Below are positions 11,401 to 20,741 of a stretch of DNA of 64,000 nucleotides, one piece after another. Within the stretch, counting starts at the first letter, position 1. The number at the start of each line of letters is the position of its first letter. Both the position numbers and the translations under genes were made by a program. The stretch comes from Cyanobium sp. FGCU52 (GTDB lineage: Bacteria; Cyanobacteriota; Cyanobacteriia; PCC-6307; Cyanobiaceae): NCBI GenBank assembly GCA_024958715.1, contig JANWUS010000053.1:124001-188000 (forward strand). The letters are read 5' to 3'. The notes under the pieces are model-generated. The model did not search any database. It worked only from the letters and a program-made list of their open reading frames with translations, and was not told the origin of the DNA.

Positions 11401-12803
11401 GCTTCCTTCGCCTGCGGGGCGGCGAGTGTCGCTTCATCGGTCAGACCGTGCAGGGCATCGAGGCCACGGTGCTGTTCGACTTCGAGCAGATGCTGGTGCA
11501 GGAGCTCAAGGCCCGGGTGGGCCGCGGCGGGCGGATCAGCGGCCAGGGAAGGATCGGCCTGGTCCGCCCCCTCTCCCCCGACCAGACGCTGGCGGTGGTG
11601 CTGCGGGACGTGCCGTTCGTCCTGCCCCGGATCAAGGCGGTGGGCGATGGCCGGATCAGCTTCGGGGGCAGCCTGCGGGCGCCGGAGATGGGCGGCGAGC
11701 TGGCGATCAGCCGCGGCAGCATCGATGCCCAGCCCGGCCAGCTGGCCCGCACCCCCGCCGGCAGCGCCCCCGGCTCGGACCAGGCGGTGAAGCCGGTGAG
11801 CATGAATCAGCTGCTGGAGACGAACTGGGACTTCCGCGAACCGCTCGTGCTGATGGGCCCGGACGTGGAATCCCCCGCCGCCGAGTCCCTGCGCCAGGCC
11901 ATCCCCCGGGTCCCCTGGCTGGCGTTCGAGGGCCTGCGGCTCACCTTCGGGCCCGACCTGCGGGTGGTGCTGCCGCGGGTGGCCAACTTCCGCATCGGTG
12001 GGGCCCTGCGCATCGGCGGCCGGCTGGATTCGACCCTCCAGGCCTCGGGGGTGGTGCGGCTGCTGGGCGGCCGGCTCAACCTGTTCACCACCAGCTTCAG
12101 CCTCGATCCCGATGCGCCGAACGTGGCGATCTTCACCCCCTCCCTCGGCCTGGTGCCCTACCTCGACATCGCCATGCGCACCCGCGTCTCCGACAGCCTG
12201 CGGGTGGGCGGCAACGGCGGCGAAGAGAGCGCCGACCCCGCCACTCTCAACGCCCTGGAATCGATGCGGGGGCTCTCGGCCTTCAATCCCCTCAAGCTGA
12301 TCCTGGTCACCGTGAGCGTGAGCGGTCCGGCGGACCGGATCGCCGAGAACATCCGCCTGCGCAGCAGTCCGCCCCTGCCGGAATCGCGGCTGGTGGCGCT
12401 GATCGGCGGCAACTCCCTGGCCGGCCTCAGCGGCGGGGCCGCCGGCACCGCCCTGGCCACGGTGGTGGGCCAGTCCCTGCTCTCGCCCCTGCTGGGCACC
12501 CTCAGCGATGCCTTCGGCCGCCGCGTCAGCCTCGCCCTTTATCCCACCTACGTTAGCCCGGAGGTCAGCTCCGAGAAGGAGATCCGCTCGGGCCGGCTGC
12601 CGCCCCAGCTGGTGTTCGGCTCCGAGATCGGTCTCGACGTCACCGACCGTCTGAACCTGTCGGTGCTGGCGGCCCCCAACCGCTCCGACATCCCTCCCCA
12701 GATCAACCTGAAGTACAAGGCGTCGGAATCGTTCAATCTGGAAGGCTCCGTCGACACCCAGGGGGCCTGGCAGACCCTGCTGCAGGTGTTCTTCCGCTTC
12801 TGA
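8415..12803 (+). CDS. Translocation/assembly module TamB (DUF490) family protein
   Basis: 1462 aa, N-terminal TM, repeated beta-rich segments, C-terminal GRVSLALYPTYVSPEVSSEKEIRSGRLPPQLVFGSEIGLDVTDRLNLSVLAAPN...FFRF. Confidence 0.85.
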   Translation: MGLLPESWSPRRRLLVRGGLVVGVAGLTAGTGLVLVSDRLLRLAYERLRPRIERQVGRVMGHPLQLGPYRGFGADGLVVGPSRFLAGERDASTALVKEVRATIDPFISWRLRTLVLDLSFRGAQVDLRRNDRGWWWELGTLPPGGDPPRLDLTFRLLEPAAVRLHGLGAATAPFPLEATGDARLRPHERAIDAGALVRLPGREGSVRFDGRGRWRERRWRAQLTPRGLPVAALQPLLPRGGPLGPLARGALEGRAEGRFALDLVRGRPSCSGSLRVRGLRWRPRSGAAPLTVDTLPLQCRDQELALPSADWRYGPWRGVARGRVASDRRLAARLEALPPPGHPLGNAPLVALLLGGWSADGLEVQSLDGRLGRSRLQLAGRLGSRLDLRGDWRFDPRDLPATARLPAWLQQAPLSGPVVLSGTPADPELVASTRDGAPLPVLGGPWQADVRWRDGRLTLERLEAPRFAASARLPLAWVAGRGLVNGPLEARLALNRFPLERLGPALGTSLQGSLDAEGRLSGPLNALRPDLAVRVDQPAAGPLRLRETWQGRFLGDPLLANGGGGRLSLTAQSPAPRGHLEARFDPRWQPVAVELQREGGELRLDGRPSAYRWQARQFPLRGLEVLLGKPRVFRPLEGRLAGQGTMSLQPLAFDGRAEVRDPLLLGIAGRRVAANVQYRDRDYRLKGDVETLAGARIDADLRGRWEGPFQARFQGRGLDSSLFRQLLGSLPSWRGGSLPPMGQAQDLAGLMIDTFGGTVQGQLQALDAARAQLAAHDRNLRGADRGQRLARLQARFDADVRLSGPDFGRVQAELDARGHLWEEQDDQDQALSLEPVVIRLEGPLGAGAGSFAISGLSLALLTLLTPVPESLRGSLVAQGRYRLGGRRPELAVDLALKDASLGRNRLALERGRVELQGEALALDLALRGGDAFNSVDLSGTLPLDRRREGLELRLASRGDGLRFLTDLTGQAVEWRRGSADLQLLVRGSVVDPIANGFLRLRGGECRFIGQTVQGIEATVLFDFEQMLVQELKARVGRGGRISGQGRIGLVRPLSPDQTLAVVLRDVPFVLPRIKAVGDGRISFGGSLRAPEMGGELAISRGSIDAQPGQLARTPAGSAPGSDQAVKPVSMNQLLETNWDFREPLVLMGPDVESPAAESLRQAIPRVPWLAFEGLRLTFGPDLRVVLPRVANFRIGGALRIGGRLDSTLQASGVVRLLGGRLNLFTTSFSLDPDAPNVAIFTPSLGLVPYLDIAMRTRVSDSLRVGGNGGEESADPATLNALESMRGLSAFNPLKLILVTVSVSGPADRIAENIRLRSSPPLPESRLVALIGGNSLAGLSGGAAGTALATVVGQSLLSPLLGTLSDAFGRRVSLALYPTYVSPEVSSEKEIRSGRLPPQLVFGSEIGLDVTDRLNLSVLAAPNRSDIPPQINLKYKASESFNLEGSVDTQGAWQTLLQVFFRF

Positions 12804-12811
12804 TCGCCGCC

Positions 12812-13732
12812 TTGTCCCTGTCCGCTCCCGCCCCCGCGCCCGGATCCGCCCGCGAACTGATCGGTGTCGATCTCGGCGGCACCGCCATCAAGCTGCTGCG
12901 CTGCACCACCGAGGGCGAGAGCCTGGCGGAGCTGGAGGTGCCCACGCCCCGGCCCGCGGTGCCGGGGGCGGTGACGATGGCCCTGGTGGAGGCGATCGAA
13001 CGCCTCGATCCCGAACGCAGGGCCGACCGGATCGGCATCGGCCATCCGGGGCCGGCCGACCGGGCGGGCCGGGTGGCCCGCATCGCCATCAACCTGCCGG
13101 GCTGGCGGGAGGTGCCGCTGGCCGACTGGCTCGAGCTCCAGCTGGGCCGCCCGGTCACCTGCGAGAACGACGGCAACTGCGCCGCCCTGGGCGAGGCCTG
13201 GCTCGGGGCCGCCCGCGATGTCGACGACGTGCTGCTGCTCACCCTCGGCACCGGCGTGGGCGGGGCGGTGCTGCTGGGCGGGCGGCTGTTCCGCGGCCAC
13301 GCCGGCGCCGCCGCCGAACCGGGCCTGATCGGCGTCGATCCCGAGGGGCCGCCCTGCAACAGCGGCAACCGGGGCTCGCTGGAGTCGTACTGCAGCCTTG
13401 CCGGCCTGGCACGCCTGAGCCCGCTGGATCCGCGCGAGCTTCTGCAGCGCGCCGATGCCGGTGAGGCGGAGGCGCTTGGCGTGTGGGCGGCCTACGGGCA
13501 GCGGCTGGGGGTGGGCCTGAGTTCGCTGCTCTATCTGTTCACGCCGCGGCTGGTGCTGATCGGCGGCGGCCTCAGCGCCGCTTCGCACCACTTCCTGCCG
13601 GCGGCCTGGCAGGAGGTGGAGCGCCGGGTGCTGGCGGTGAGCCGGGAGGGGCTGGAGATCCGCCGCGGCGCGCTGGGCAACGGCGCCGGCCGGCTGGGGG
13701 CGGCCTGGCTGGCCCGGGACCGCTTGGGATGA
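12812..13732 (+). CDS. ROK family protein (glucokinase/NAGK-like)
   Basis: [56 protein letters not shown]. Confidence 0.9.
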   Translation: MSLSAPAPAPGSARELIGVDLGGTAIKLLRCTTEGESLAELEVPTPRPAVPGAVTMALVEAIERLDPERRADRIGIGHPGPADRAGRVARIAINLPGWREVPLADWLELQLGRPVTCENDGNCAALGEAWLGAARDVDDVLLLTLGTGVGGAVLLGGRLFRGHAGAAAEPGLIGVDPEGPPCNSGNRGSLESYCSLAGLARLSPLDPRELLQRADAGEAEALGVWAAYGQRLGVGLSSLLYLFTPRLVLIGGGLSAASHHFLPAAWQEVERRVLAVSREGLEIRRGALGNGAGRLGAAWLARDRLG

Positions 13733-13739
13733 TGGAGCG

Positions 13740-15071
13740 ATGACCCAGACCCTCCCCTCCGCCGCTGCGGCGGTTCCGGATCCGAGCCCCGATCTTTTGT
13801 CCCGTGCCGCCGCCGTGCGCCGCGCCGCCATGGCGCTCGGCCAGTGCGGCGACGACGAGCGCCGCGCCGCCGTGCGGGCGATGGCCGACGCCCTGGAGCG
13901 GGCGGCCCCGCGCATCGAGGCGGCCAACCGGGAGGATCTGGAGGCCGCGGCCGCCGCCGGCCTGGCCCCACCGCTGGTGGCGCGGCTGAAGCTGGATGGC
14001 CCCAAGCTGGCGGACGCCATCGAAGGCGTGCGGCAGGTGGCGGAGGTGGCCGATCCGCTCGGCCGGCGCCAGCTGCACACCGAGCTCGACGAGGGCCTGG
14101 TGCTGGAGCGGGTGACCGTGCCCCTGGGCGTGCTGGGGGTGATCTTCGAAGCCCGACCCGATGCCGTGATGCAGATCGCCTCCCTGGCGGTGCGCTCCGG
14201 CAACGGCGCCCTGCTCAAGGGGGGACGGGAGGCGGTGCGCAGCTGCGCCGCCATCCATGAGGCCCTGCGCGAGGGGCTCACCGGCACCGCGGTGGATCCC
14301 CAGGTGCTCGAGCTGCTCACCAGCCGTGAGGAGAGCCTGGGTCTGCTGAAGCTCGACGGGCTGGTGGATCTGATCATTCCCCGCGGCTCGAACGAGCTGG
14401 TGCGCTTCATCCAGGACCACACCCGCATCCCGGTGCTGGGCCATGCCGACGGCATCTGCCATCTCTACGTGGATGCGGCGGCGGATCCTCAGCAGGCCCT
14501 GCGGCTGGCGATCGACAGCAAGACCCAGTACCCGGCCGCCTGCAACGCGATCGAGACCCTGCTGGTGCACCGGGCCATCGCCCCCGCCTTTCTGGCCGCG
14601 GCCGTGCCTGCCTTCGCCGCCGCCGGCGTGGAGCTGAGGGGGGACGCGGCCTCGCGGGCCCTGGGGGTGGCGGCCGCAGCGGATGAGGACGACTGGCGCA
14701 CCGAGTATTCGGATCTGATCCTGAGCGTGAAGGTGGTGGAGGATCTGGAGGCGGCCCTGGCCCACATCGCCCGCTACGGCTCCCGCCACACCGATGCGAT
14801 CGCCACGGCGGATCCGGTCGCCGCCGACCGTTTCCTGGCGGCGGTGGACAGCGCCGGCGTGTACTGGAACGCCTCCACCCGCTTCGCCGACGGCTTCCGC
14901 TACGGCTTCGGCGCCGAGGTGGGCATCAGCACCCAGACCCTGCCGCCCCGCGGTCCGGTGGGACTGGAGGGGCTGATCACCTACCGCTACCGCCTGCGGG
15001 GCGAGGGTCACATCGCCGCCGACTACGCCAGCGGCGCCCGGCGCTTCACCCACCGTTCGCTGCCGCTGTGA
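13740..15071 (+). CDS. proA: Glutamate-5-semialdehyde dehydrogenase
   Basis: 443 aa; [36 protein letters not shown] and SRHTDAI...[26 protein letters not shown]. Confidence 0.97.
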   Translation: MTQTLPSAAAAVPDPSPDLLSRAAAVRRAAMALGQCGDDERRAAVRAMADALERAAPRIEAANREDLEAAAAAGLAPPLVARLKLDGPKLADAIEGVRQVAEVADPLGRRQLHTELDEGLVLERVTVPLGVLGVIFEARPDAVMQIASLAVRSGNGALLKGGREAVRSCAAIHEALREGLTGTAVDPQVLELLTSREESLGLLKLDGLVDLIIPRGSNELVRFIQDHTRIPVLGHADGICHLYVDAAADPQQALRLAIDSKTQYPAACNAIETLLVHRAIAPAFLAAAVPAFAAAGVELRGDAASRALGVAAAADEDDWRTEYSDLILSVKVVEDLEAALAHIARYGSRHTDAIATADPVAADRFLAAVDSAGVYWNASTRFADGFRYGFGAEVGISTQTLPPRGPVGLEGLITYRYRLRGEGHIAADYASGARRFTHRSLPL

Positions 15072-15439
15072 GCCCACCCCCCGAGCAGGTGCTGGTGCGG
15101 GGGCTGCGGCTGTGGGCCCACGTGGGGGTGTTCGAGCATGAGCGGCGCGACGGCCAGTGGTTCGAGCTCTCCTACCGGCTCGGAGCCGATCTCTCCGCCC
15201 CCGCCCGCGACGATGATCTGGCGGCCGGTCTCAACTACGCCACCGGCGTGGCCGCGCTGCAGCGCCAGGCCCGCTCGCTCTGCTGCCACACCCTCGAGCA
15301 CTACGCCGAGCAGATCCTCGACTGCCTTGAGCGCTGCTACGGCCCGGTGCCGATCGAGCTGGAGCTGATCAAGTGCGCCGCCCCGATCCCGGGCTTCACC
15401 GGTTCGGTGGGGGTGGTGCGCCGGCGGCGCTGGAGCTGA
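15068..15439 (+). CDS. folB: Dihydroneopterin aldolase
   Basis: [35 protein letters not shown]...[14 protein letters not shown] overlap with proA. Confidence 0.9.
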   Translation: MSPPPEQVLVRGLRLWAHVGVFEHERRDGQWFELSYRLGADLSAPARDDDLAAGLNYATGVAALQRQARSLCCHTLEHYAEQILDCLERCYGPVPIELELIKCAAPIPGFTGSVGVVRRRRWS

Positions 15440-15440
15440 G

Positions 15441-16127
15441 ATGGGCAACACCACGCCGATGCGGTTCCGTCCGGCGCTCTCGCGCCTCTCCATGCCGCTG
15501 CTGCTGGTGGCCGGCCATGCGGCCGCCGGACTGTTTCTGGTCAACCTGGACAAGGGCCTCACCCAGATCCAGGAGCCTTCGCTGCGCCGCTTCTCCCAGG
15601 GCGTGTACGGGCTGTTCAGCCTGCTGGTGGTGAACCATCCCCTGGTGCGGCCGGTGATCGGGCTGGCGATCGCCGTGGTGCTGTGGCGGAGTCTGCGCGC
15701 AAGGCCGGTGGCCTGGGCGATCGATCTGCTCGGGTCGCTGCTCTGCCTGCGCTGCATCCTGCAGTTCGTGCTGCTGAATCTGCTGCTGCTGGCGCCCCTG
15801 CGCTCCGGCGGCCTGCTGCTGATCCAGCTGGTGCTCTTCCTGCCGGTGATCACGGTGGCCTTCGGCTGGCTGTACTGGCGCCTCGACACCGGCGCCCGAG
15901 CAGAGGGACACCACCACCTGCGCTTCGAGGACGTAGAGGCGCAGGTCGGGGTGTTCGATTACCTGCTGCTGTCCGTGCGCAGCCTGCTGCAGCTGGAGCC
16001 GGCGGGGGCGACGGCCACCAGCCGCCTGATGAAATCGCTGTTCGTGCTGCACGGGGTGGTGATGCTCAACCTGATGGCCCTCACCCTCTCCCGGGCGATC
16101 GGCCTGGCCAGCGGCGGTACCTCATGA
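15441..16127 (+). CDS. Multi-TM membrane protein of unknown function
   Basis: 228 aa with about 5 hydrophobic segments; tightly coupled to folB and downstream hydrolase. Confidence 0.65.
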   Translation: MGNTTPMRFRPALSRLSMPLLLVAGHAAAGLFLVNLDKGLTQIQEPSLRRFSQGVYGLFSLLVVNHPLVRPVIGLAIAVVLWRSLRARPVAWAIDLLGSLLCLRCILQFVLLNLLLLAPLRSGGLLLIQLVLFLPVITVAFGWLYWRLDTGARAEGHHHLRFEDVEAQVGVFDYLLLSVRSLLQLEPAGATATSRLMKSLFVLHGVVMLNLMALTLSRAIGLASGGTS

Positions 16128-16717
16128 GCGCCCCTCCCCTGGTGCTGGTGCACGGCCTGTTCGACACCCCCCGCATCTTCGACGGGCTCAAGCGGCGGCT
16201 GGAGGGCGGCCGTTGGCCCCTGCTCATCCCCCACCTGCCCCATGGCCTGGGCTGGGTGCCCCTGGCCGACCTGGCCCAGCTGCTCGGCCAGCACATCGAG
16301 GCGGCGTTCGGCAGCGACCAGCCGGTGGATGTGCTCGGGTTCTCCATGGGCGGCGTGATCGCCCGCACCTGGGTGCAGCTGGAGGGCGGGCACCGGCGCA
16401 CCCGCCGGCTCACCACCGTGGCCAGTCCCCACCGGGGCACCCTGGCGGCGGTGCCCTGGCCGCGCCCCTGGCTGCCGGGCCTGGCCGACATGAAGCCCGG
16501 CAGCAGCCTGCTGCGCCGTCTCGATCAGGAGGTGGATGCCCTGCGGTCGGTGGAGTGCTGCAGCTTCTACTGCCCCACCGATCTCACCGTGTTTCCGGGC
16601 TGGCAGGCGGTGCTGCCCTTCGGCCCCCGCCATCCCCTGCCGGTGTTCTGGCACAACCGGCTGATGGCCGAGCCCGGCTCGCTCGATCCGGTGGCCCAGG
16701 AGCTGCTGCGCCCTTGA
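16124..16717 (+). CDS. Alpha/beta hydrolase (lipase-like)
   Basis: LVLVHGLFDTPRIF, VDVLGFSMGGVIARTW nucleophile elbow; ATGA overlap with upstream gene. Confidence 0.85.
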   Translation: MSAPPLVLVHGLFDTPRIFDGLKRRLEGGRWPLLIPHLPHGLGWVPLADLAQLLGQHIEAAFGSDQPVDVLGFSMGGVIARTWVQLEGGHRRTRRLTTVASPHRGTLAAVPWPRPWLPGLADMKPGSSLLRRLDQEVDALRSVECCSFYCPTDLTVFPGWQAVLPFGPRHPLPVFWHNRLMAEPGSLDPVAQELLRP

Positions 16718-16748
16718 GCGGCACCGGGGACGCAGCAGCTCCTGGGTC

Positions 16749-18860
16749 TCAGACGGCCGCCAGCCCGCTGTGGCGGATCAGGGCCTCGGTGGAGGGTTCA
16801 CGGCCGCGGAAGGCCTCGAACACCTCCGCCGGATGGCGGCTTCCCCCCAGGCTCAGCACCGTCTCGCGGAAGCGGCGCCCCGTGGCCAGGATCGCCTCCT
16901 CGTTCTCGAGCCCCACCTCCTCGAAGGCGCCGAAGGCATCGGCGCTCAGCACCTCGGCCCACTTGTAGGAGTAGTAGCCGGCGGAATAGCCGCCGGCGAA
17001 GATGTGGCCGAAGGAGCAGAGGAAGGCGTCCTCCTCGATCGGCTCCAGCACGGTGGTGGTGGCCGCGATCTCCCGCCGGAGCTGATCGGGGCTGAGGCCG
17101 CACTCGGGCGTCCAGCGGCTGTGGAGCCGCAGATCGGTGAGGGCGAAGTGCACCTGGCGCAGGGTGGCCGAGCCGGCCATGAAGGTGCGGGCGGCCAGCA
17201 GCTTGCGGAACTCGGCCTCCGGCAGGGGTTCACCGCTCTGCCAGTGGCGGGCCATCCCCATCAGCGTGGGGCGGTCGTAGCACCAGTTCTCCATGAACTG
17301 GCTGGGCAGTTCCACCGCATCCCATTCCACGTTGTTGATCCCCGCCGCCTGGGGGCGCTCCACGGTGGTGAGCATGTGCTGCAGGCCATGGCCGAACTCG
17401 TGGAACAGGGTTTCCACCTCCTGGAAGGTCATCAGGCTCGGCGTGTCGCCCACCGGCGGGCTCTGGTTGCACACCAGGTAGGCCACCGGCAGCACCGGCG
17501 TGCCATCGGGCCGCCGCGAGCGCACCAGGCATTCATCCATCCAGGCCCCGCCGCGCTTGCTGCCCGGCCGGCTGTAGGGATCGAGGTAGAAGGCGGCCAG
17601 GGCCTCGCCGCTGGCCCCATCGAGGACGCGGAAGAAACGCACGTCGGGATGCCACAGCGGGGCCTCGCCGTCGGCGGCCTCGATCCGGATGCCGAACAGT
17701 CGGTCGCAGAGCGCGAAGAGGCCGTCGAGCACGCGGGGGAGGGCAAACCAGGGGCGCAGGGCCTCGGCATCCAGGTCGAACCGTTCCCGCCGCAGCCGTT
17801 CGGCCCAGAACCCCACGTCCCAGGGCTGCAGATCCTGGGCTTCGGCTGCCCCCTGGCGGGCCGCACACTGCCGCAGCTCGTCGAGTTCCCGCTGGGCCGC
17901 GGGCAGAGCGGCGGACCGCAGATCCTCCAGCAGCCGCTCCACCTCCGCCTCGGAGCGGGCCATCTTCGACGCCAGGCTCACCTCCGCCCAGTTGGCGTAG
18001 CCGAGGCGGCGGGCCTGCTCGCCCCGCAGGGTGAGGATCCGCTCGATCACGGGCCGGTTGTCGAGGTCGTCGCCGGAGGCCCGGCTCACCAGGGCCTTGT
18101 AGAGCCGCTCCCGCAGATCCCGCCGGCGGCTGTACTGCAGGAAGGGACCGCTGCGGGGGGCATCCAGCCCCAGCAGCCAGGGTCCGGCCTCGGCGGTGGC
18201 GCCGGCTTCACCGGCCTGGCGCGCCGCGTCCGCGAGCAGCTCCTTCAGGCTCTCCGGCAGCCCCTCCACCTCCTCGGGCTCGGTGAGTGAGAGGGTCCAG
18301 TTCTGGGTGGCATCGAGCAGATGGTTGCCGAAGCGGGTGGAGAGCTCGGCCAGCTCCTGGCTGGCGGCATTGAAGGCCTCCCGCTGCTCCCCCTGCAGCC
18401 CCACACCGCGCAGTTCCATGTCCCGCAGTTCGGCCGCCAGGATCCGCAGCTGGGTGGCATCGAGGCCGTCCTGATCGCGCAGGCGGCAGAGGGCGTCGTA
18501 GAGGGTGCGGCTCTGACCCGCCCGGTTGCCGAAGGCCACCACCGCCGCCTGCTGGCTGGCATGGGCGGCGCGCAGCTCAGGGGTGTTGCAGACGCCCGTG
18601 AGGTGGCTCACCACGCCCCAGCTCCAGCGCAGCCGTTCCCCGAGGCGATGGAGGGGATCCATCACCGCATGCCAGTCGAGCCGGTGGCTCTCGGCGAGAG
18701 CCGTGGCCAGGGCGGCCTCCAGGGTTTCCAGTTCCCCCTCCAGAGTGGCGATCAGCTCCGGGATGTGGCGCTCTACCTGCTCGGGGCTGATCGCTGCGAA
18801 GTCCGGCAGCCCCTCTCCGGCGAGCAGGGCGGGGGAGGACGCCGGGGCGATGGGGGTCAT
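16749..18860 (-). CDS. prlC: M3 family metallopeptidase (oligopeptidase A)
   Basis: HEFGHGLQHMLTTVE zinc motif, DPYSRPGSKRGGAWMDE; ATG at 18860 preferred over longer ORF. Confidence 0.93.
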   Translation of the reverse strand: MTPIAPASSPALLAGEGLPDFAAISPEQVERHIPELIATLEGELETLEAALATALAESHRLDWHAVMDPLHRLGERLRWSWGVVSHLTGVCNTPELRAAHASQQAAVVAFGNRAGQSRTLYDALCRLRDQDGLDATQLRILAAELRDMELRGVGLQGEQREAFNAASQELAELSTRFGNHLLDATQNWTLSLTEPEEVEGLPESLKELLADAARQAGEAGATAEAGPWLLGLDAPRSGPFLQYSRRRDLRERLYKALVSRASGDDLDNRPVIERILTLRGEQARRLGYANWAEVSLASKMARSEAEVERLLEDLRSAALPAAQRELDELRQCAARQGAAEAQDLQPWDVGFWAERLRRERFDLDAEALRPWFALPRVLDGLFALCDRLFGIRIEAADGEAPLWHPDVRFFRVLDGASGEALAAFYLDPYSRPGSKRGGAWMDECLVRSRRPDGTPVLPVAYLVCNQSPPVGDTPSLMTFQEVETLFHEFGHGLQHMLTTVERPQAAGINNVEWDAVELPSQFMENWCYDRPTLMGMARHWQSGEPLPEAEFRKLLAARTFMAGSATLRQVHFALTDLRLHSRWTPECGLSPDQLRREIAATTTVLEPIEEDAFLCSFGHIFAGGYSAGYYSYKWAEVLSADAFGAFEEVGLENEEAILATGRRFRETVLSLGGSRHPAEVFEAFRGREPSTEALIRHSGLAAV

Positions 18861-19015
18861 GGCCTGGGGTGGAACACAGGGCCCATCATCACCAGAGGCG
18901 ACGGCCTGCCGTGGTGGGGTTGTCCGGCGCGTCCACGGCATCCACGCTGGTGGGGATTGCCCCGCGGGCCCGTGACGTTCCGCCAGAACCCTCCTCTCTT
19001 CCTGCGCCCGGCCTG

Positions 19016-19585
19016 ATGGGGACCTGGACCGATGGTCTGGACCAGGGCCTGGCCGGTCTCGGCGGCTGGCTGCTGCGGTTCGACCCCGGCATGGGTCTGC
19101 TGGCCCTGGTGGTGCTGTCGATGGCCCTCTCCCAGGGGTTCGCCCTGCTCGCCAACCGGCTCACCGGCCGCCAGATCCTGGTGCGGCTGCTGCTGGATGC
19201 CCTGGTGCTGAGCCTGGCGTTCCTGATCGGCAGCACCATCGATCTGGTGCTCCTGATGGGACTGGCCAGCCGCACCGTTTCCGCCAGCGCCTTCCTCGAT
19301 GGCATCGCCGCCTGCTTCCTTCCCGGCCTGTTCTATGTGCTGGCGGCCGCGCCCTACCTCAGCCACGGCATCGCGATCACGATCTGGGGACTGATCCTGC
19401 TCAACCTGGTGTCGCTGGTGCACGTGCGCTTCGGTCTCCCCTACGGCGAGGCCCTGCTGCTGCTCAGCCCGGGGTACCTGATGGCCCTGCTGCTGGTGGG
19501 GCTGCAGTTCCGCCAGAGCTGGCGCGCGGGCTACGACCGGCTGGCCTCCCAGCTGGAACCAGGCGCACCTGGAGGCGGGCCATGA
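19016..19585 (+). CDS. Multi-TM membrane protein of unknown function
   Basis: ATG at 19016; hydrophobic segments; ATGA overlap with next gene. Confidence 0.65.
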   Translation: MGTWTDGLDQGLAGLGGWLLRFDPGMGLLALVVLSMALSQGFALLANRLTGRQILVRLLLDALVLSLAFLIGSTIDLVLLMGLASRTVSASAFLDGIAACFLPGLFYVLAAAPYLSHGIAITIWGLILLNLVSLVHVRFGLPYGEALLLLSPGYLMALLLVGLQFRQSWRAGYDRLASQLEPGAPGGGP

Positions 19586-20709
19586 GGCGGGTCATGGCGA
19601 GGTGGCGTCGAAGCGGCAATGCGGCGGCCGTGGGCCAGCAACAGCGCCATCTGCGGCGCACCGCCCTGCGGCTGGCGCTGCTCGCGGCGATCGCCATCGG
19701 GCTCGGCCTGGCGGGAATCGGCGCCCTCCCCCTCCAGCTGCACCGCGGGCTGGCCTCGGCCGATCTGGCGGTGCTGCTGCGCCTGGCCGGCGTGCTGCTG
19801 CTGCTGCTGATTCCGATCGCCGGCATCTACTCCCTGATCACCCAGTACGCCTTCTGGGAGGGCTGGCTCGATGGTCTGCCGACGCCGGATCAGTTGTTCG
19901 CCCCGGCGCCGACGGCCGGCGGCGAAGCCCTGGAGGGGACGGTGCCCACGATCCGCCGCTATCTCATCTACCTCGACGGGATCCACCAGCGCGCCAGCGA
20001 TCATCCCCCCCGCATCAGCGAGTTCCTCGACCTGCTGCAGAGCCGTCTGCCGCCGGACACCGAACTGCTGCGGGGCCTCGAGACCTACACCGTGATGCCC
20101 GTCTCCCTGCAGGAGGACAAGGGCAGCCGCTGGTTCTGGCAGCGGCTGTTCGCCCTGCAGGAGAACCATCCCAGCCCGCTGGTGCAGGGGCTCTGCGCGG
20201 CTCTGGTGCAGGCCAACAACGTGATCAAGGTGGGAATCTCCTCCGACCAGCGCTACGGGCCGATCCTCAACTACGAGCTGGCCCTGAAGATCGCCCTGCG
20301 GCTTTCCGAGGCCGGGTTCACGCCGGATGCGGGCGCGGAGCTGGTGCTGCTGGGCTACAGCGGCGGCGGCGAGATGGCCATGGGGGTGGCCGATTACCTG
20401 CGGCGGCTCAGCCGCGCTCCGGTGCGGATCATCACCGTGTGCGGCGTGTTCAGCGCCAATCAGATCCTCGACGAGGTGGGGGCGATCCTCACGGTGGTGG
20501 GCACCGCCGATCCGGTGGCGGCCCTGGGCCGCCTGCTCTATCCAGGACGCCTTCCCTGGTTCAGCCACTCCCCCTGGAACCGGGCCCGCCAGCGGGGGGT
20601 GGTGCGTCGCCGGGTGGTGGGCGGCATGGCCCACAACGGCAGCCGGGGGCCCTTTTCGCCCACCTGCCGCCAGGCGGTGGTGGATCAGGTGATGGCCGCC
20701 CTGGTCTGA
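19582..20709 (+). CDS. Membrane-anchored alpha/beta-hydrolase-like protein
   Basis: Two N-terminal TM helices, then LVLLGYSGGGEMAMGVADYL (GxSxG) and late MAHNGSRGPFS. Confidence 0.65.
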   Translation: MRRVMARWRRSGNAAAVGQQQRHLRRTALRLALLAAIAIGLGLAGIGALPLQLHRGLASADLAVLLRLAGVLLLLLIPIAGIYSLITQYAFWEGWLDGLPTPDQLFAPAPTAGGEALEGTVPTIRRYLIYLDGIHQRASDHPPRISEFLDLLQSRLPPDTELLRGLETYTVMPVSLQEDKGSRWFWQRLFALQENHPSPLVQGLCAALVQANNVIKVGISSDQRYGPILNYELALKIALRLSEAGFTPDAGAELVLLGYSGGGEMAMGVADYLRRLSRAPVRIITVCGVFSANQILDEVGAILTVVGTADPVAALGRLLYPGRLPWFSHSPWNRARQRGVVRRRVVGGMAHNGSRGPFSPTCRQAVVDQVMAALV

Positions 20710-20741
20710 ACCTGGTGGCTGCCCCCCTGGGCCGGCTCCCT

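Noticed and set aside
12548-14455. 635-aa minus-strand ORF
   Set aside because: Antisense to tamB end, ROK kinase and proA, which have clear family motifs.
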